From Pedobacter miscanthi (lineage in GTDB: Bacteria; Bacteroidota; Bacteroidia; Sphingobacteriales; Sphingobacteriaceae): 64,000 nucleotides of DNA. Position numbers and translations under genes: made by a program. The notes under the pieces were generated by a model that was given only the letters and a program-made list of their open reading frames with translations, was not told where the DNA came from and did not search any database. Shown here piece by piece: positions 42,564 to 52,020 of the stretch (position 1 is the stretch's first letter; the number at the start of each line of letters is the position of its first letter). The stretch covers positions 205,742 to 269,741 of the forward strand of contig NZ_QNQU01000005.1 of the NCBI RefSeq assembly GCF_003315595.1, written 5' to 3'.

Positions 42564-43130
42564 TTATTCAACTTTTTCGCCTACACTATTTTCCTCTTTT
42601 ACGATATCTTTTAACTGTGGAAGCTGGCTTAAGTTATTTAAACCGAAATAATCCATAAATAAGGTGCTGGTGGTATACAGGATGGGCCTGCCAGGTGTTT
42701 CGGCTTTGCCTTCTATACTGATCAGTTCTTTTTCCAATAAACGTTGTACGGAGTAGTCTGAATTTACCCCCCTGATCTGTTCGATTTCGAGTTTGGTAAT
42801 GGGCTGGCGGTAGGCAATAATGGCAAGGGTTTCCATTGCAGCCTGACTCAATTTTTTCTTCGAGCGGTGAAGCTGTAACTGGTTAACAGTGTCGTGGTAG
42901 TCTTTTTTGGTAAGGAACTGATAACCGTTGTTCAAATAAACCAATTCTATGGCGAAATCTTCCTGACTGTATTTTTCTTTGATCTGTTCGATGCTTTCGA
43001 ATACCTGGCTTTCGATAAACTCTTCGTTAAAAACGGCGTTAAGGGCTAATATGATTTCCTGAGTACCGATACTTTGGCTGGAAGAGAATATGAGGGCTTC
43101 GATGTGCCTGGTGATGTTGTGATTGGGCAT
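42564..43130 (-). CDS. scpB: Segregation and condensation protein B
   Basis: Winged-helix subunit of the SMC-ScpAB complex that organises and separates chromosomes. The 188 residues have two tandem winged helices: HIEALIFSSSQSIGTQEIIL and SQAAMETLAIIAYRQPITKL, then the family motif EIEQIRGVNSDYSVQRLLEK. The GRPILYTTSTLFMDYFGLN segment near the end is typical. The ATG with MPNHNITRH was chosen because a promoter box lies three bases before it. ScpA is not adjacent. Confidence 0.93.
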   Translation of the reverse strand: MPNHNITRHIEALIFSSSQSIGTQEIILALNAVFNEEFIESQVFESIEQIKEKYSQEDFAIELVYLNNGYQFLTKKDYHDTVNQLQLHRSKKKLSQAAMETLAIIAYRQPITKLEIEQIRGVNSDYSVQRLLEKELISIEGKAETPGRPILYTTSTLFMDYFGLNNLSQLPQLKDIVKEENSVGEKVE

Positions 43131-43133
43131 ATA

Positions 43134-43141
43134 CAAAAATA
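43134..43141 (-). promoter_or_regulatory. scpB -7 box TATTTTTG
   Basis: Perfect TAnnTTTG box, three bases from the scpB ATG. Rules out the longer frame starting 23 codons upstream. Confidence 0.6.
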
Positions 43142-43159
43142 GAATTTTTGGGCATAAAA

Positions 43160-43193
43160 AAAGCGGTCTCGCTTTTAAAAACAAGACCGCTTT
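43160..43193 (-). terminator. Terminator between the sensor kinase and scpB
   Basis: AAAGCGGTCT pairs with AGACCGCTTT over 10 bp, and read leftward runs into a T tract. Confidence 0.8.
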
Positions 43194-43381
43194 CAACACA
43201 CAAATGAAACCTGAATTAAGATATAGTTTTAGGTTAGGTTATTAAATATCTATATCAATTCTATAAGAACGTCTTTGATAAACACTATCGTTTATTTCTA
43301 ACACAAGTTTAAGGCTAAACAAGGTTCGATCAAGGTTCTATTTAGTGAGTGGTATTAATAATTGAGTAAACGGTAAAATTT

Positions 43382-46354
43382 CTATTTTAACGGTATAGAA
43401 ATGGATACTGTGGTACCGTTTATAACATTTTGTTTCACATTTAGGTGTATAGGTTTTGCTCCAATCTGCCCTAAAAGGTGTAATCTTTCTTTGGTAAGCT
43501 GCATACCTTTACTGATATGGCTTTCCTTTTTATCCTTTAACGAATTATCTATGCCAATCCCGTCGTCAATAATTTCGATGTTTAAATAGAATTCATCCTG
43601 CAGTTTAATATTGATCTGGATTTCGCCACCGGTTTCTTTTGGCATAATGCCATGCCATATTGCATTTTCTACATAGGGTTGTAACAGCATGGATGGGATA
43701 AAGGTTTCTTCTTTATCGATATCTTCATCAATATTAAAAATATATTCAAGTTTATCGCCGAAACGGTTTTTTTCAAGTTTCAAATAAAGATTAAGATATT
43801 CCAGTTCTTCTTCCAATGAAATATAACTTTTTGTACAGATTTCGAGGTTTTTTCTGATCAGTCGTGCAAATCCTGTTAAAACTTTATTTGCTGATGCCGT
43901 ATTCTGCGTATTGATGTAATGCTGGATAGAATTCATTACGTTAAATACAAAATGCGGATTCATCATTGCCTGTAAGGCCTGCTGCTCGAGCATAAGTACC
44001 TTGTTTTTGAGTAATAACTGTTCCTGTTCTTTATCTTTCTGCTTGCGGGTAATATAAACAGCCACTTTATAAAAAATATAAGCCACTAAAAGGATTAAGA
44101 TGGATAAAAACCACAAACTTTGCCAGAAATGTTTTTTAATGGTGAAAGAGATTTTTGCCGATTCGCCCCAGTTGCCGTTCTGGCTTTTGGCACTTACCTC
44201 AAAAACATAATCGCCGGGCTGGAGCGACGAGAAATCCAAACGCCTGGTACGGGTTTCTATCCAGGGCGAATTTTCGTTTAAACGATAACGGTAAGTAATA
44301 TCACTTGTGGTAAAATCAACCGCGCTAAAAGTGAATAAAATGGTATTATTTCCCGTTTCAAAGGTGAAATTCCCCTGATCTACCGGTAAACGTTCATTAT
44401 CTTTAATAATAGAGGTAACATACACTTTCGGCAGGTTCTTAATGATATTTTTATTGTTATACTTGAATAAAATCAGGCCTTTGTTTGTTGCAAAGTAAGC
44501 TGTGCTATCATCAATAAATAAACTGTTGATATCGTCGCTTAAAAGATCTTTTCCATAATCAAAATTGGCTACGCTGGGTTGATTGGGATAATCAGCAATT
44601 TTGTTAACGCCTTTATTGGTCAATACCCATATTTCGTTATTTTTTATAAATATTTTGGTGCAGATATTATTGGTTAAACCATCTTTTTGGGTAATTTGGG
44701 TCGTAATGCGGTTATCTTTATAAAAGATCAGGCCATAACCATCGGTAGCTAAAATAAGTGTACCATCTGCAAGTTCCTGGATATCGTTTATTCTTTTGGT
44801 AAGCAGGGGATGATTTTCATAATGTTTAATCAGTTTACCTTTTGCAAACTGCGACAAGCCGTTGATGTTAGAAAACCATAAACTGCCTTCACGGTCGTAA
44901 AAAACATGGTAAGAGCGGTCTTTAAAAAAGTCTTCCTTTTCGCGGTATTTTGCGGCGTTAAATTCAAATTTATTTCTCCTGTCTGAAAGGAAGACCACAC
45001 CTGATGATAATGCAAGGGCTAAATGGTTATTATTTCCACCGATACTAAAGTGTTTAATCACAAACATGGAATTGTTCGATTCCTTTAAATAATTTACCTC
45101 ATCGCTACCGTTATAGATGTTTTTAAAAACACCCATTCCATAATCGGATGCGAAATAAATGGACTGATCTTTTGGATCATAGGTAATCTGTTTAATGGTT
45201 TTGTATTTTTTGAAATCATCCAGACCAACTTCATCTACCTGATAATTATTAATGCTTAAAACATCGATTACGGCATCATCTGTACCCAGCCACAGGCGGT
45301 TTTTGCCATCTTTAGTAATGCTTTTGATCACATTACTACTGAGGCCCGATTCTGCATCGATAATGGATAAACGGTTATTCGAATTCGGGAGCATGTAAAT
45401 ACCCTGGTTGGTGGCAAACCAAATATTCTGGTTATTATCTTTTATCACCTGGTTAACGGCAATATCCTGTAAGTACTGAACGGTTTTACCATTTTTATCA
45501 AGGGCAAAAGCGCCATTGGCGTTCGATAACCACACTTCTTTACTGGTAATATCGTAATAAAAATAACCCGACATATTTTTAATCAGGTTTTGCGGGATAG
45601 GGATCAGGTTATTAATCATTCCATGCCGGTATTGCTTTAATCCGCCGCTATCTAAATAAAATAACGACCGGTGCGAACTGTTTGAGGCAGTCATGTAAGA
45701 AAGTGGCTGTACCTTTGATTTTACCATGGAAAAGGTTTTTCCATTAAACCGCTGCACGCTTAAATCGCTGTAGGCAAAAATATTTCCCTGTTCATCTTCA
45801 TGGATAAAAGCATTGATAAATTTATCATTCTGGTTAGGGGAAATGTATTTTTTAATTGTTTTTCCATCCCAGCAAACAATAAGGTTGGCATTGGTGCCGA
45901 GCCAGATCCTCCCGGCTTTATCGACCAAAAATGAAACAATTACGGTATTAAAGTTTAATTTTTTTAGTAATTCATCGTTATCCTGGTTGTAGAATTTGCC
46001 TTCTTTTAGATAACTCAGCTGACCATTTAGCGCGAAAAACCATAGCCGTCCGTCTTTATCTTCTTTCATCTGGAGGATCTGCGTATCGGGCAGACCATCC
46101 TCGATCGTGAAATTCTGAAAATTGGTGCCATCAAAACGGCTTAAACCGTTATCCGTAGCGATCCAGATAAAGCCCTTTTTATCCTGTAAAATATAATAAC
46201 AGTTGTTGCTGGCTAAGCCATTTTTAGAGGTATAATGTGGCAGATAAGTGGTTTGCGCAGAAAGACTTTCCGGAATTATAAAACCCAGTACGGAAAATAA
46301 AAAAGCAATAAAAAAACTGCTGAAGCTGAACTTCAGTATAGCTTTTTGAGGCAT
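43382..46354 (-). CDS. Propeller-domain sensor histidine kinase (LytS-type output)
   Basis: About 990 residues. A signal anchor (residues 7-33) precedes a periplasmic beta-propeller region of about 650 residues built from two-component-regulator propeller repeats with GLSRFDG, GLWLGTN- and WIATDNGL-type motifs. A Y_Y_Y domain follows (about 650-730), then one membrane helix near residue 750. The cytoplasmic end is a His_kinase domain (H-box QAMMNPHFVFNVMNSIQHY, N-box PYVENAIWHG). Unlike hybrid PUL kinases it has no receiver or AraC domain. Start: ATG (MPQKAILKF) is preferred; a GTG 11 codons upstream would overlap the regulator gene. It follows its regulator by 22 bases. Confidence 0.88.
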   Translation of the reverse strand: MPQKAILKFSFSSFFIAFLFSVLGFIIPESLSAQTTYLPHYTSKNGLASNNCYYILQDKKGFIWIATDNGLSRFDGTNFQNFTIEDGLPDTQILQMKEDKDGRLWFFALNGQLSYLKEGKFYNQDNDELLKKLNFNTVIVSFLVDKAGRIWLGTNANLIVCWDGKTIKKYISPNQNDKFINAFIHEDEQGNIFAYSDLSVQRFNGKTFSMVKSKVQPLSYMTASNSSHRSLFYLDSGGLKQYRHGMINNLIPIPQNLIKNMSGYFYYDITSKEVWLSNANGAFALDKNGKTVQYLQDIAVNQVIKDNNQNIWFATNQGIYMLPNSNNRLSIIDAESGLSSNVIKSITKDGKNRLWLGTDDAVIDVLSINNYQVDEVGLDDFKKYKTIKQITYDPKDQSIYFASDYGMGVFKNIYNGSDEVNYLKESNNSMFVIKHFSIGGNNNHLALALSSGVVFLSDRRNKFEFNAAKYREKEDFFKDRSYHVFYDREGSLWFSNINGLSQFAKGKLIKHYENHPLLTKRINDIQELADGTLILATDGYGLIFYKDNRITTQITQKDGLTNNICTKIFIKNNEIWVLTNKGVNKIADYPNQPSVANFDYGKDLLSDDINSLFIDDSTAYFATNKGLILFKYNNKNIIKNLPKVYVTSIIKDNERLPVDQGNFTFETGNNTILFTFSAVDFTTSDITYRYRLNENSPWIETRTRRLDFSSLQPGDYVFEVSAKSQNGNWGESAKISFTIKKHFWQSLWFLSILILLVAYIFYKVAVYITRKQKDKEQEQLLLKNKVLMLEQQALQAMMNPHFVFNVMNSIQHYINTQNTASANKVLTGFARLIRKNLEICTKSYISLEEELEYLNLYLKLEKNRFGDKLEYIFNIDEDIDKEETFIPSMLLQPYVENAIWHGIMPKETGGEIQINIKLQDEFYLNIEIIDDGIGIDNSLKDKKESHISKGMQLTKERLHLLGQIGAKPIHLNVKQNVINGTTVSISIPLK

Positions 46355-46376
46355 TAATCCAACTTTTATTTGTGGT

Positions 46377-47162
46377 TTAGTGGTCACTGTTTGCTTTTGT
46401 AAATAACTTTATTTTTTCAAAAAAATCGCTTGCACGTCTTCTCGAAATGTTGATGCTTTCGCCATTTTTTAAGAAAACCTGAAGTCCGTTTTTAGAATTA
46501 TATTCCTTTAAGTGGTTAAGATTGATAATACTTGATTTGTGAATCCTGACAAACTGATCGGTTGGAAGCAATTCCTCAAACTCCCTTAAAACTTTCGAAA
46601 CAGTAATTTTATCGTGACTGTTTAAGTGAACGATAGAATAATTGCTATCGGCTTCTATATAGATAATGTCGTCAATATCGATCATTTTAAAACCTTGCCC
46701 GTAGGGTAAAGTAAGCTTCCTGATTTCGGCCCTGGAACTTAAACTTGAAGCCAGATTATTGATCCTTTCGTCGTTTTCATTCTGGCCTTTAAATAGTTTA
46801 ATATGCTGAAATACCTTTTCTACGGCAGTTTTAAGCTCGTCTATATCAATTGGTTTTAACAAATAATCGAGCGCATTGGCCTTAATCGCTTTTAGCGCAT
46901 ATTGATCGTAAGCTGTGGTAAATATTACTGCTGCGTTGTGTTTTTGGGCATCGGGTATTAGTTCGAAACCATTACCTCCGGGCATGGCAATGTCGAGAAA
47001 AATTAAATCGATGGGGTGGTGCGCTAAGATGTCTTTTGCCTCTGCCACCGACCTGGCAATACCGGTAATTTCAACCTGTGCACAGTTCTGTTGCAGTAAA
47101 AAAAATAACGACGATCGGGCAAATTCCTCATCATCAACAATAATGGCTTTTAATGTAGTCAT
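46377..47162 (-). CDS. LytTR-family response regulator
   Basis: 261 residues. Receiver: acidic residues D10-D11 (VDDEEFARSSLF), phospho-acceptor D57 in LIFLDIAMPGGNGFEL, and Lys in LDYLLKPIDID. LytTR DNA-binding domain from about residue 150 (IIYIEADSNYSIVHLNSHDK, FVRIHKSSIINLNHLKEY). It is the first gene of the regulator-kinase operon, divergent from the ferritin-like gene pair with a 118-base gap that could hold its sites. Confidence 0.9.
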   Translation of the reverse strand: MTTLKAIIVDDEEFARSSLFFLLQQNCAQVEITGIARSVAEAKDILAHHPIDLIFLDIAMPGGNGFELIPDAQKHNAAVIFTTAYDQYALKAIKANALDYLLKPIDIDELKTAVEKVFQHIKLFKGQNENDERINNLASSLSSRAEIRKLTLPYGQGFKMIDIDDIIYIEADSNYSIVHLNSHDKITVSKVLREFEELLPTDQFVRIHKSSIINLNHLKEYNSKNGLQVFLKNGESINISRRRASDFFEKIKLFTKANSDH

Positions 47163-47280
47163 GGCTATAGGTTGGTGAATGTATTAAAATGCTCTTATAA
47201 AAAAAAATGTAAAAACAAAAAACCAGTACTCTGATTGTCACGTATGTATCATCAAACGAATTCAAAACCACTAAACATAG

Positions 47281-48030
47281 ATGACTATGAAAAACAATGA
47301 ACTAGAAACAAAAAATGAACTTCAAGATGAACGTTTGTTAAACAGCACCGTAGGCAGAAGATCTTTTCTTCAGTATGCAGGTGCAAGTGCTGCTGCCATT
47401 GCTTTGGTTGCTGCCGGTTGTAAAAAAGACCGCGGTTATGAAAATCCAACAATGAATGGTGGTGTAACATTAGATTTTAAAGATGATTTCGGTGTATTAA
47501 ATTATGCTTATGCTTTAGAGCAGTTAGAAGCAGCGTTTTATATTCAGGTAGCCAACAGTAATACTCAATTCACAGGAACAAATGCTGCTGCTAAAAAAGC
47601 GTATTTCCAGGATATTCAGTTTCATGAGATAGCGCATAGAGAATTTTTTAAAGCTGCTCTAAGTACTAATGCGATAGGAAGTTTAGAAGTTGATTTTTCT
47701 TCAATAGATTTTACCAGTGAGGCAAGCGTTTTAGGAGCTGCAATGGCATTTGAAGATTTAGGTGTTGCGGCATATAATGGGGCAGGACCGAGAATTAAAA
47801 CAGGTGCTTATTTATTATTGGCAGGAAAAATTGTTTCTGTTGAGGCACGTCACGCAGCATATATTCGTGATTTGGTTTCGAACGGATCATTTGCAGATCT
47901 TAATAGCCTTGCTACTTTGGGTGCCGATAACGGAAAAGGCTTAGATGCTGCTCTAACACCGGATAAGGTTTTAGCTGCCAATGCTGCCGGAAAATATATC
48001 AAAACCAAAGTTAGTGTAATCAATCTTTAA
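47281..48030 (+). CDS. Tat-exported ferritin-like lipoprotein
   Basis: 249 residues. The N-terminus has a twin-arginine signal (GRRSFLQYAGASAAAIALVAA) that runs into the lipobox cysteine of AGCKKD, so the mature protein is likely lipid-anchored outside the cytoplasm. The rest is a ferritin-like four-helix bundle of the PF13668 type: LEQLEAAFYIQVANS, FQDIQFHEIAHREFF, AMAFEDLGVAAYNGA and SVEARHAAYIRDLV, with the spaced Glu and Glu-x-x-His residues that bind two metal ions. The family is found in desiccation- and stress-related proteins. It is paired with the next gene. Confidence 0.8.
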   Translation: MTMKNNELETKNELQDERLLNSTVGRRSFLQYAGASAAAIALVAAGCKKDRGYENPTMNGGVTLDFKDDFGVLNYAYALEQLEAAFYIQVANSNTQFTGTNAAAKKAYFQDIQFHEIAHREFFKAALSTNAIGSLEVDFSSIDFTSEASVLGAAMAFEDLGVAAYNGAGPRIKTGAYLLLAGKIVSVEARHAAYIRDLVSNGSFADLNSLATLGADNGKGLDAALTPDKVLAANAAGKYIKTKVSVINL

Positions 48031-48048
48031 TTCTTAAAATCAGAAATC

Positions 48049-48945
48049 ATGAATATCGTAAATATATTAGAAGAAATCGAAAAAGTTGATGGTGAAATCT
48101 ATGAAAGATTAAATCCAAGAAGAGCTGCAATGAAAAGCTTTTTCAACGTAGGTAAAAAAATATCTTTAGCAGCTGTACCATTGGCTTTAAGTTCAATGTT
48201 CCAAAAAGCTTATGGACAAACTACTTTACCTGCTGCAGTTGTTGATGTATTAAATTTCGCATTGTCGCTAGAGTATTTAGAATACCATTTTTATAACCAC
48301 TGTATTGTAGGCAAAACTCCAGGATCAGCAGTTACTGATGTTACTTTTAATTTTCCTAACGCAGCGAGCCAGGCAGCGATTACCACCATTCGCGATCACG
48401 AGAAAGCACACGTTGATTTATTGGTAACCACTTTGGGAAGTGCAGCTCGTGCACCAATTGCTTATGCTGATACTGATTTCAGGGCAGGTGGCGCATTTGC
48501 CACGGTTTATTCTGATTATAATACCTTCTTAGCTGTGGCACAAGGTTTTGAAGATACTGGCGTTAGAGCGTACAAAGGTCAGGCAGGGAATTTGTTGGTA
48601 GATCCAGGAATATTAAAAGTCGCATTGCAGATTCACTCAGTAGAAGCACGTCATGCTTCACATATTCGCCAGATGCGCACAGCAGCTTCGGGAGGAAGTC
48701 CAGTATACAAACCTTGGGTAAGCTTAGGTGCATCAGGTCAGGCAAATGACTCTGGCGTAGCTGCGGTTGATGCAGTATATGCGGGAGAAGATTTAACTGT
48801 ACAGGCAGGGGCAAATATTGTAGGAATAGGTGGTAATGCAGGGATTACCAAAGCAATTGCGGTTGAAAGTTTCGATGAACCATTAGATAAAGCAAGTGTA
48901 GTTACAATTGCTAACCTGTTTTTACAACCGGGTAAAAAATTGTAG
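48049..48945 (+). CDS. Exported ferritin-like protein
   Basis: 298 residues, a paralogue of the preceding gene. A long positively charged N-terminus (residues 23-35, NPRRAAMKSFFNVGKK) precedes a hydrophobic stretch ending AYGQ, so export is probable, possibly by Tat since RR is present though not in the best context. The ferritin-like bundle repeats SLEYLEYHFYNHC, TIRDHEKAHVDLL, AQGFEDTGVRAYKG and HSVEARHASHIRQM, with the metal-binding Glu/His residues. It has no lipobox. The 18-base gap to the first gene implies one transcript. Confidence 0.8.
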   Translation: MNIVNILEEIEKVDGEIYERLNPRRAAMKSFFNVGKKISLAAVPLALSSMFQKAYGQTTLPAAVVDVLNFALSLEYLEYHFYNHCIVGKTPGSAVTDVTFNFPNAASQAAITTIRDHEKAHVDLLVTTLGSAARAPIAYADTDFRAGGAFATVYSDYNTFLAVAQGFEDTGVRAYKGQAGNLLVDPGILKVALQIHSVEARHASHIRQMRTAASGGSPVYKPWVSLGASGQANDSGVAAVDAVYAGEDLTVQAGANIVGIGGNAGITKAIAVESFDEPLDKASVVTIANLFLQPGKKL

Positions 48946-48996
48946 TCATAATACAAATATTTACATTATTGATTAGGTAATGTTTAGTTTAAGGTA

Positions 48997-49030
48997 GGGA
49001 GGTGGAACTTAGTTTCACTTCCCTTTATTT
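48997..49030 (+). terminator. Wobble-paired terminator after the ferritin-like genes
   Basis: GGGAGGTGGAA pairs with TTTCACTTCCC using two G-T pairs, followed by TTTATTTT. It lies about 55 bases after the stop. Confidence 0.5.
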
Positions 49031-49181
49031 TAAAATTGTTAAATTGGTAATTATATTATCAATTAAGTAATGCAGATGGAAAAGTATAAACCTAGGCTGA
49101 AATATTATGTTCAATTTAAACTTTATTCAGAGTGAATGAATTTTGCAAATCAAAATTTCAATTTCTTCTAATTTAGATAAT

Positions 49182-49218
49182 AAAAAAAGCTATTTTCATT
49201 TTGAAAATAGCTTTTTTT
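49182..49218. terminator. Terminator of the orphan lipoprotein gene
   Basis: AAAAAAAGCTATTTTC and GAAAATAGCTTTTTTT pair over 16 bp with a 5-base loop. T runs flank both sides, so it could serve either direction. Confidence 0.8.
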
Positions 49219-49270
49219 ATTTGTGAAGTATAACTGAGTTTTCTTGAATATTTATCTTTTCAAGATAAGA

Positions 49271-50428
49271 TTATTGATATTGCACACTTCCATTTTTGCA
49301 ATCTAATGTAAAAGGTCCGTAAAATACGGCAGGACTACCAAATGGGAAAGATCCAGGTTGACCTAGTACCGAGAATTGAACAAAACTGTTGTCAATATCT
49401 CTCCAATAAATATCGTTTCTGTTTGTATGTTGTGATTCAACTGCGTAATGAGAAAATTCACTTCCAGAATTAACGATTGATGATGCCGCTTGTGGATTAT
49501 TTTCAAGGCCTTTTGATATACACATCACCCTGTCGAAATGTTCTATATTAGAAAGGCCATCAAAAAAGTCAGCTTTCATATCTATCAAATGTGGAAGTAT
49601 ATCATATAGGTCATTCGTTAAGTTATTATAAGATATTGCAAGATAAGGTGTGAAGCCAGTATCTGGAGTAAAACCAGGAGACATATTTACACCTCTATAG
49701 GTCCCGAAAACGTTTCTATGTTCTGCCATTCCCTCAAGAGATGCAAAACTTTGGTAGCCCAAGGCATTGGAATGTAAGTTATATAGTTTGACCCTAAAAA
49801 GAAGCCGTCCTCGATCTTTATAAATAATATTCCAACCACCTATTGCTGGATAAAAACTATTTGGTGAAGGTGCCTGGGCATATAGTGGTTGAGTTTCTGT
49901 GGATGCTGCTTTTGATTTACTTAGTTCTTGTGCTTTTTCGTAAGAATCTACTTTAAAGGTTTTCATTCCTGTCTCTTTAAAATATAAATAATCATTACCT
50001 ACCTTAACAAATCCATCTTTATTGATGAGCATGGCCTCGGTCGAACCTGAACTGTTTAATCTATAGCTATCTTCAGTAAAAATAAGAGATCCTGAATATT
50101 TCGCTTTGAGTTCTGAAAAGCCTCTAAAATAATTTTCCTTATCCTTTGATTCTTTTTCAAGTTTATCCAGTTCGCCGTTGAATTTTTCATAGGTTGTTTG
50201 AAGCGATGTGAAATTCAGTGAGCTTTCCCAGGACTGTCTTTGACTTTTACTCATTCCCTTAAGAGCCTTGTAGTAGGAAATAAATGTCGAGTAATCTTTG
50301 AATGCTAAATGGTCTTTTTCTAATGTTACTTCAGCCGGAGTAACTTCTTCAATAGTTGTGTTTTGCTTTTTGCATGAGTAGTTAACTACTGCGAACGCGA
50401 TGAGCATTAAATAGATTTTATTTTTCAT
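49271..50428 (-). CDS. Lipoprotein of unknown function
   Basis: 385 residues with an N-terminal lipobox (VVNYSCKK, Cys19), so it is anchored in the outer or inner membrane. The first part has charged helices (FNGELDKLEKESKDKENYF), the rest is beta-type with GWNIIYKDRGRLLFRVKLYN. I see no known domain. Local base composition is lower in GC than neighbours and the gene stands alone, which may point to recent arrival. No mobility gene is nearby. Confidence 0.6.
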   Translation of the reverse strand: MKNKIYLMLIAFAVVNYSCKKQNTTIEEVTPAEVTLEKDHLAFKDYSTFISYYKALKGMSKSQRQSWESSLNFTSLQTTYEKFNGELDKLEKESKDKENYFRGFSELKAKYSGSLIFTEDSYRLNSSGSTEAMLINKDGFVKVGNDYLYFKETGMKTFKVDSYEKAQELSKSKAASTETQPLYAQAPSPNSFYPAIGGWNIIYKDRGRLLFRVKLYNLHSNALGYQSFASLEGMAEHRNVFGTYRGVNMSPGFTPDTGFTPYLAISYNNLTNDLYDILPHLIDMKADFFDGLSNIEHFDRVMCISKGLENNPQAASSIVNSGSEFSHYAVESQHTNRNDIYWRDIDNSFVQFSVLGQPGSFPFGSPAVFYGPFTLDCKNGSVQYQ

Positions 50429-50601
50429 AGTATTTTAAATTTACTATAAATGTAGTTATATAATATTTTCATTTGTAGTATTATTATTCTTATTTGTATT
50501 TTATTCCTTATTTGTTTGCGATTTTTATGTGTGGTGAAAAGTTAATTTTAATGAAAAATTGTTCTTTTTTTTTAAAAAAAAACTCTAGCTTTTTAACAAA
50601 A

Positions 50602-50632
50602 AAGCCTCATAAGTTTATAACTTATGAGGCTT
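50602..50632 (-). terminator. mqnC terminator
   Basis: AAGCCTCATAAGTT and AACTTATGAGGCTT pair over 14 bp with a 3-base loop. Read leftward it is followed by a T run. It starts about 20 bases after mqnC. Confidence 0.85.
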
Positions 50633-50652
50633 CTTTTAGACAAAAGAGTTTA

Positions 50653-51777
50653 TCAGTAAGTAATCACCTGTTCTTCCAAATGCTCAGGTAAATCCCTGTA
50701 ATTATATTTCTGTCCGCGTAACTGTGGTTCGAAACCTGCGGCTTTGATTGATTGCTGAATACCATTGGCCGTAAAACGGTGTGGAGCACCAGCAGCCGAT
50801 ACTACATTTTCTTCGATCATAATCGATCCAAAATCATTTGCACCTGCATGTAAACAAAGCTGCGCCGTAGTTTTTCCAACAGTTAACCAGCTGGCCTGGA
50901 TATTTTTAATGTTTGGTAACATAATCCGGCTTAAAGCAATCATACGGATATATTCATCAGCTGTTACATTGTTGCTAATGCCGCGAAGTCTTTTTAATAA
51001 AGTACCATCATCCTGGAAAGGCCATGGAATAAAGGCCAAAAATCCATTTGCATCAGCAGGTTTTTCACTCTGTACCTGACGGATCCAAACCAAATGTTCG
51101 AAACGCTCTTCGATGGTTTCTACATGACCAAACATCATGGTTGCAGAAGTGGTAATATCTAACTGATGGCAGGCACGCATTACATCCAGCCATTCTTGTC
51201 CGCCGCACTTACCTTTAGAAATTAAACGTCTCACACGGTCGTTTAAAATTTCGGCACCGGCCCCAGGTAAAGAGTCCATTCCGGCTTCTTTTAAAACTTT
51301 TAATACCTCGGTATGCGTCATGCCTTCCAATTTTGCTACGTGTGCAATTTCGGGCGGACCTAAAGCATGAAGTTTTAAATCAGGATATAATTCTTTTAAT
51401 TTTTTGAAGAGATCGGCATAAAAGGCCAAACCAAGATCAGGATGGTGACCACCCTGTAATAATAACTGATCGCCCCCCAGGCGGAAGGTTTCTTCAATTT
51501 TTACCTTATAAGTTTCAATATCGGTAATATAACTCTCATCATGCCCCGGCCTGCGGAAAAAGTTACAGAATTTGCAGTTCGCAATACAAACGTTGGTGGT
51601 ATTTACATTACGGTCGATTTGCCAGGTTACCTTACCGCTAGGTACCTGAATTTTCCTTAGCTCATTGGCCACAAACATCAATGATGCTGTGTCGGCATGG
51701 TGGTATAGATATACGCCTTCTTCCTGAGAAAGAAACTCGAAATTTAAGGCGCGTTTTAATAAATCTGCAGTTTGCAT
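50653..51777 (-). CDS. mqnC: Dehypoxanthine futalosine cyclase (radical SAM)
   Basis: Acts in the futalosine route to menaquinone, closing the cyclic dehypoxanthine futalosine ring. The 374 residues have the radical SAM cluster motif CIANCKFCNFFRRPGHDESY (C64, C68, C71) and the MqnC wording LGGDQLLLQGGHHPDLGLAF, PGAGAEILNDRVRRLIS and GFLAFIPWPFQDDGTLLKR. The start is the ATG giving MQTADLLKRA, three bases from a promoter box. The longer frame upstream reads as low-complexity DNA. The other mqn genes are not in this window. Confidence 0.93.
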   Translation of the reverse strand: MQTADLLKRALNFEFLSQEEGVYLYHHADTASLMFVANELRKIQVPSGKVTWQIDRNVNTTNVCIANCKFCNFFRRPGHDESYITDIETYKVKIEETFRLGGDQLLLQGGHHPDLGLAFYADLFKKLKELYPDLKLHALGPPEIAHVAKLEGMTHTEVLKVLKEAGMDSLPGAGAEILNDRVRRLISKGKCGGQEWLDVMRACHQLDITTSATMMFGHVETIEERFEHLVWIRQVQSEKPADANGFLAFIPWPFQDDGTLLKRLRGISNNVTADEYIRMIALSRIMLPNIKNIQASWLTVGKTTAQLCLHAGANDFGSIMIEENVVSAAGAPHRFTANGIQQSIKAAGFEPQLRGQKYNYRDLPEHLEEQVITY

Positions 51778-51780
51778 ATA

Positions 51781-51788
51781 CAAAGATA
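51781..51788 (-). promoter_or_regulatory. mqnC -7 box TATCTTTG
   Basis: Perfect TAnnTTTG box, three bases from the mqnC ATG, which decides the start. Confidence 0.6.
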
Positions 51789-51885
51789 GGTAAAAGGGAG
51801 GGAAGGTTGAAGGGGTAAGGTTTGAGGTTTGTAAAAAAAAGTATGGAGCGCTAGGAGAAAAGCGTATGGCGTTATAGTGGAGTTT

Positions 51886-51975
51886 CCATTTTCCATCATC
51901 CATTTTCCATCATCCATTTTATCTTCTTAAATTGTCCATCATTTGCCATTTTATATTCTCCATCATTTTCCAGCT
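51886..51975. repeat. CCATTTTCCATCAT minisatellite tract
   Basis: Two exact 14-base units CCATTTTCCATCAT and a partial third, then looser CCATCATTTGCCATTTT units. It lies between divergent mqnC and the M16 gene. Confidence 0.7.
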
Positions 51976-52020
51976 TGCGTTTTGCCTTAAAATAATATCT
52001 TTACGGTTCTAAAATTAGAT

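Larger units (their letters stand above)
48946..49270. other. Gap with two terminators
   Basis: The 325 bases hold two hairpins and otherwise AT-rich DNA. No promoter of the phylum type and no reading frame of note was found on either strand. Confidence 0.6.
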
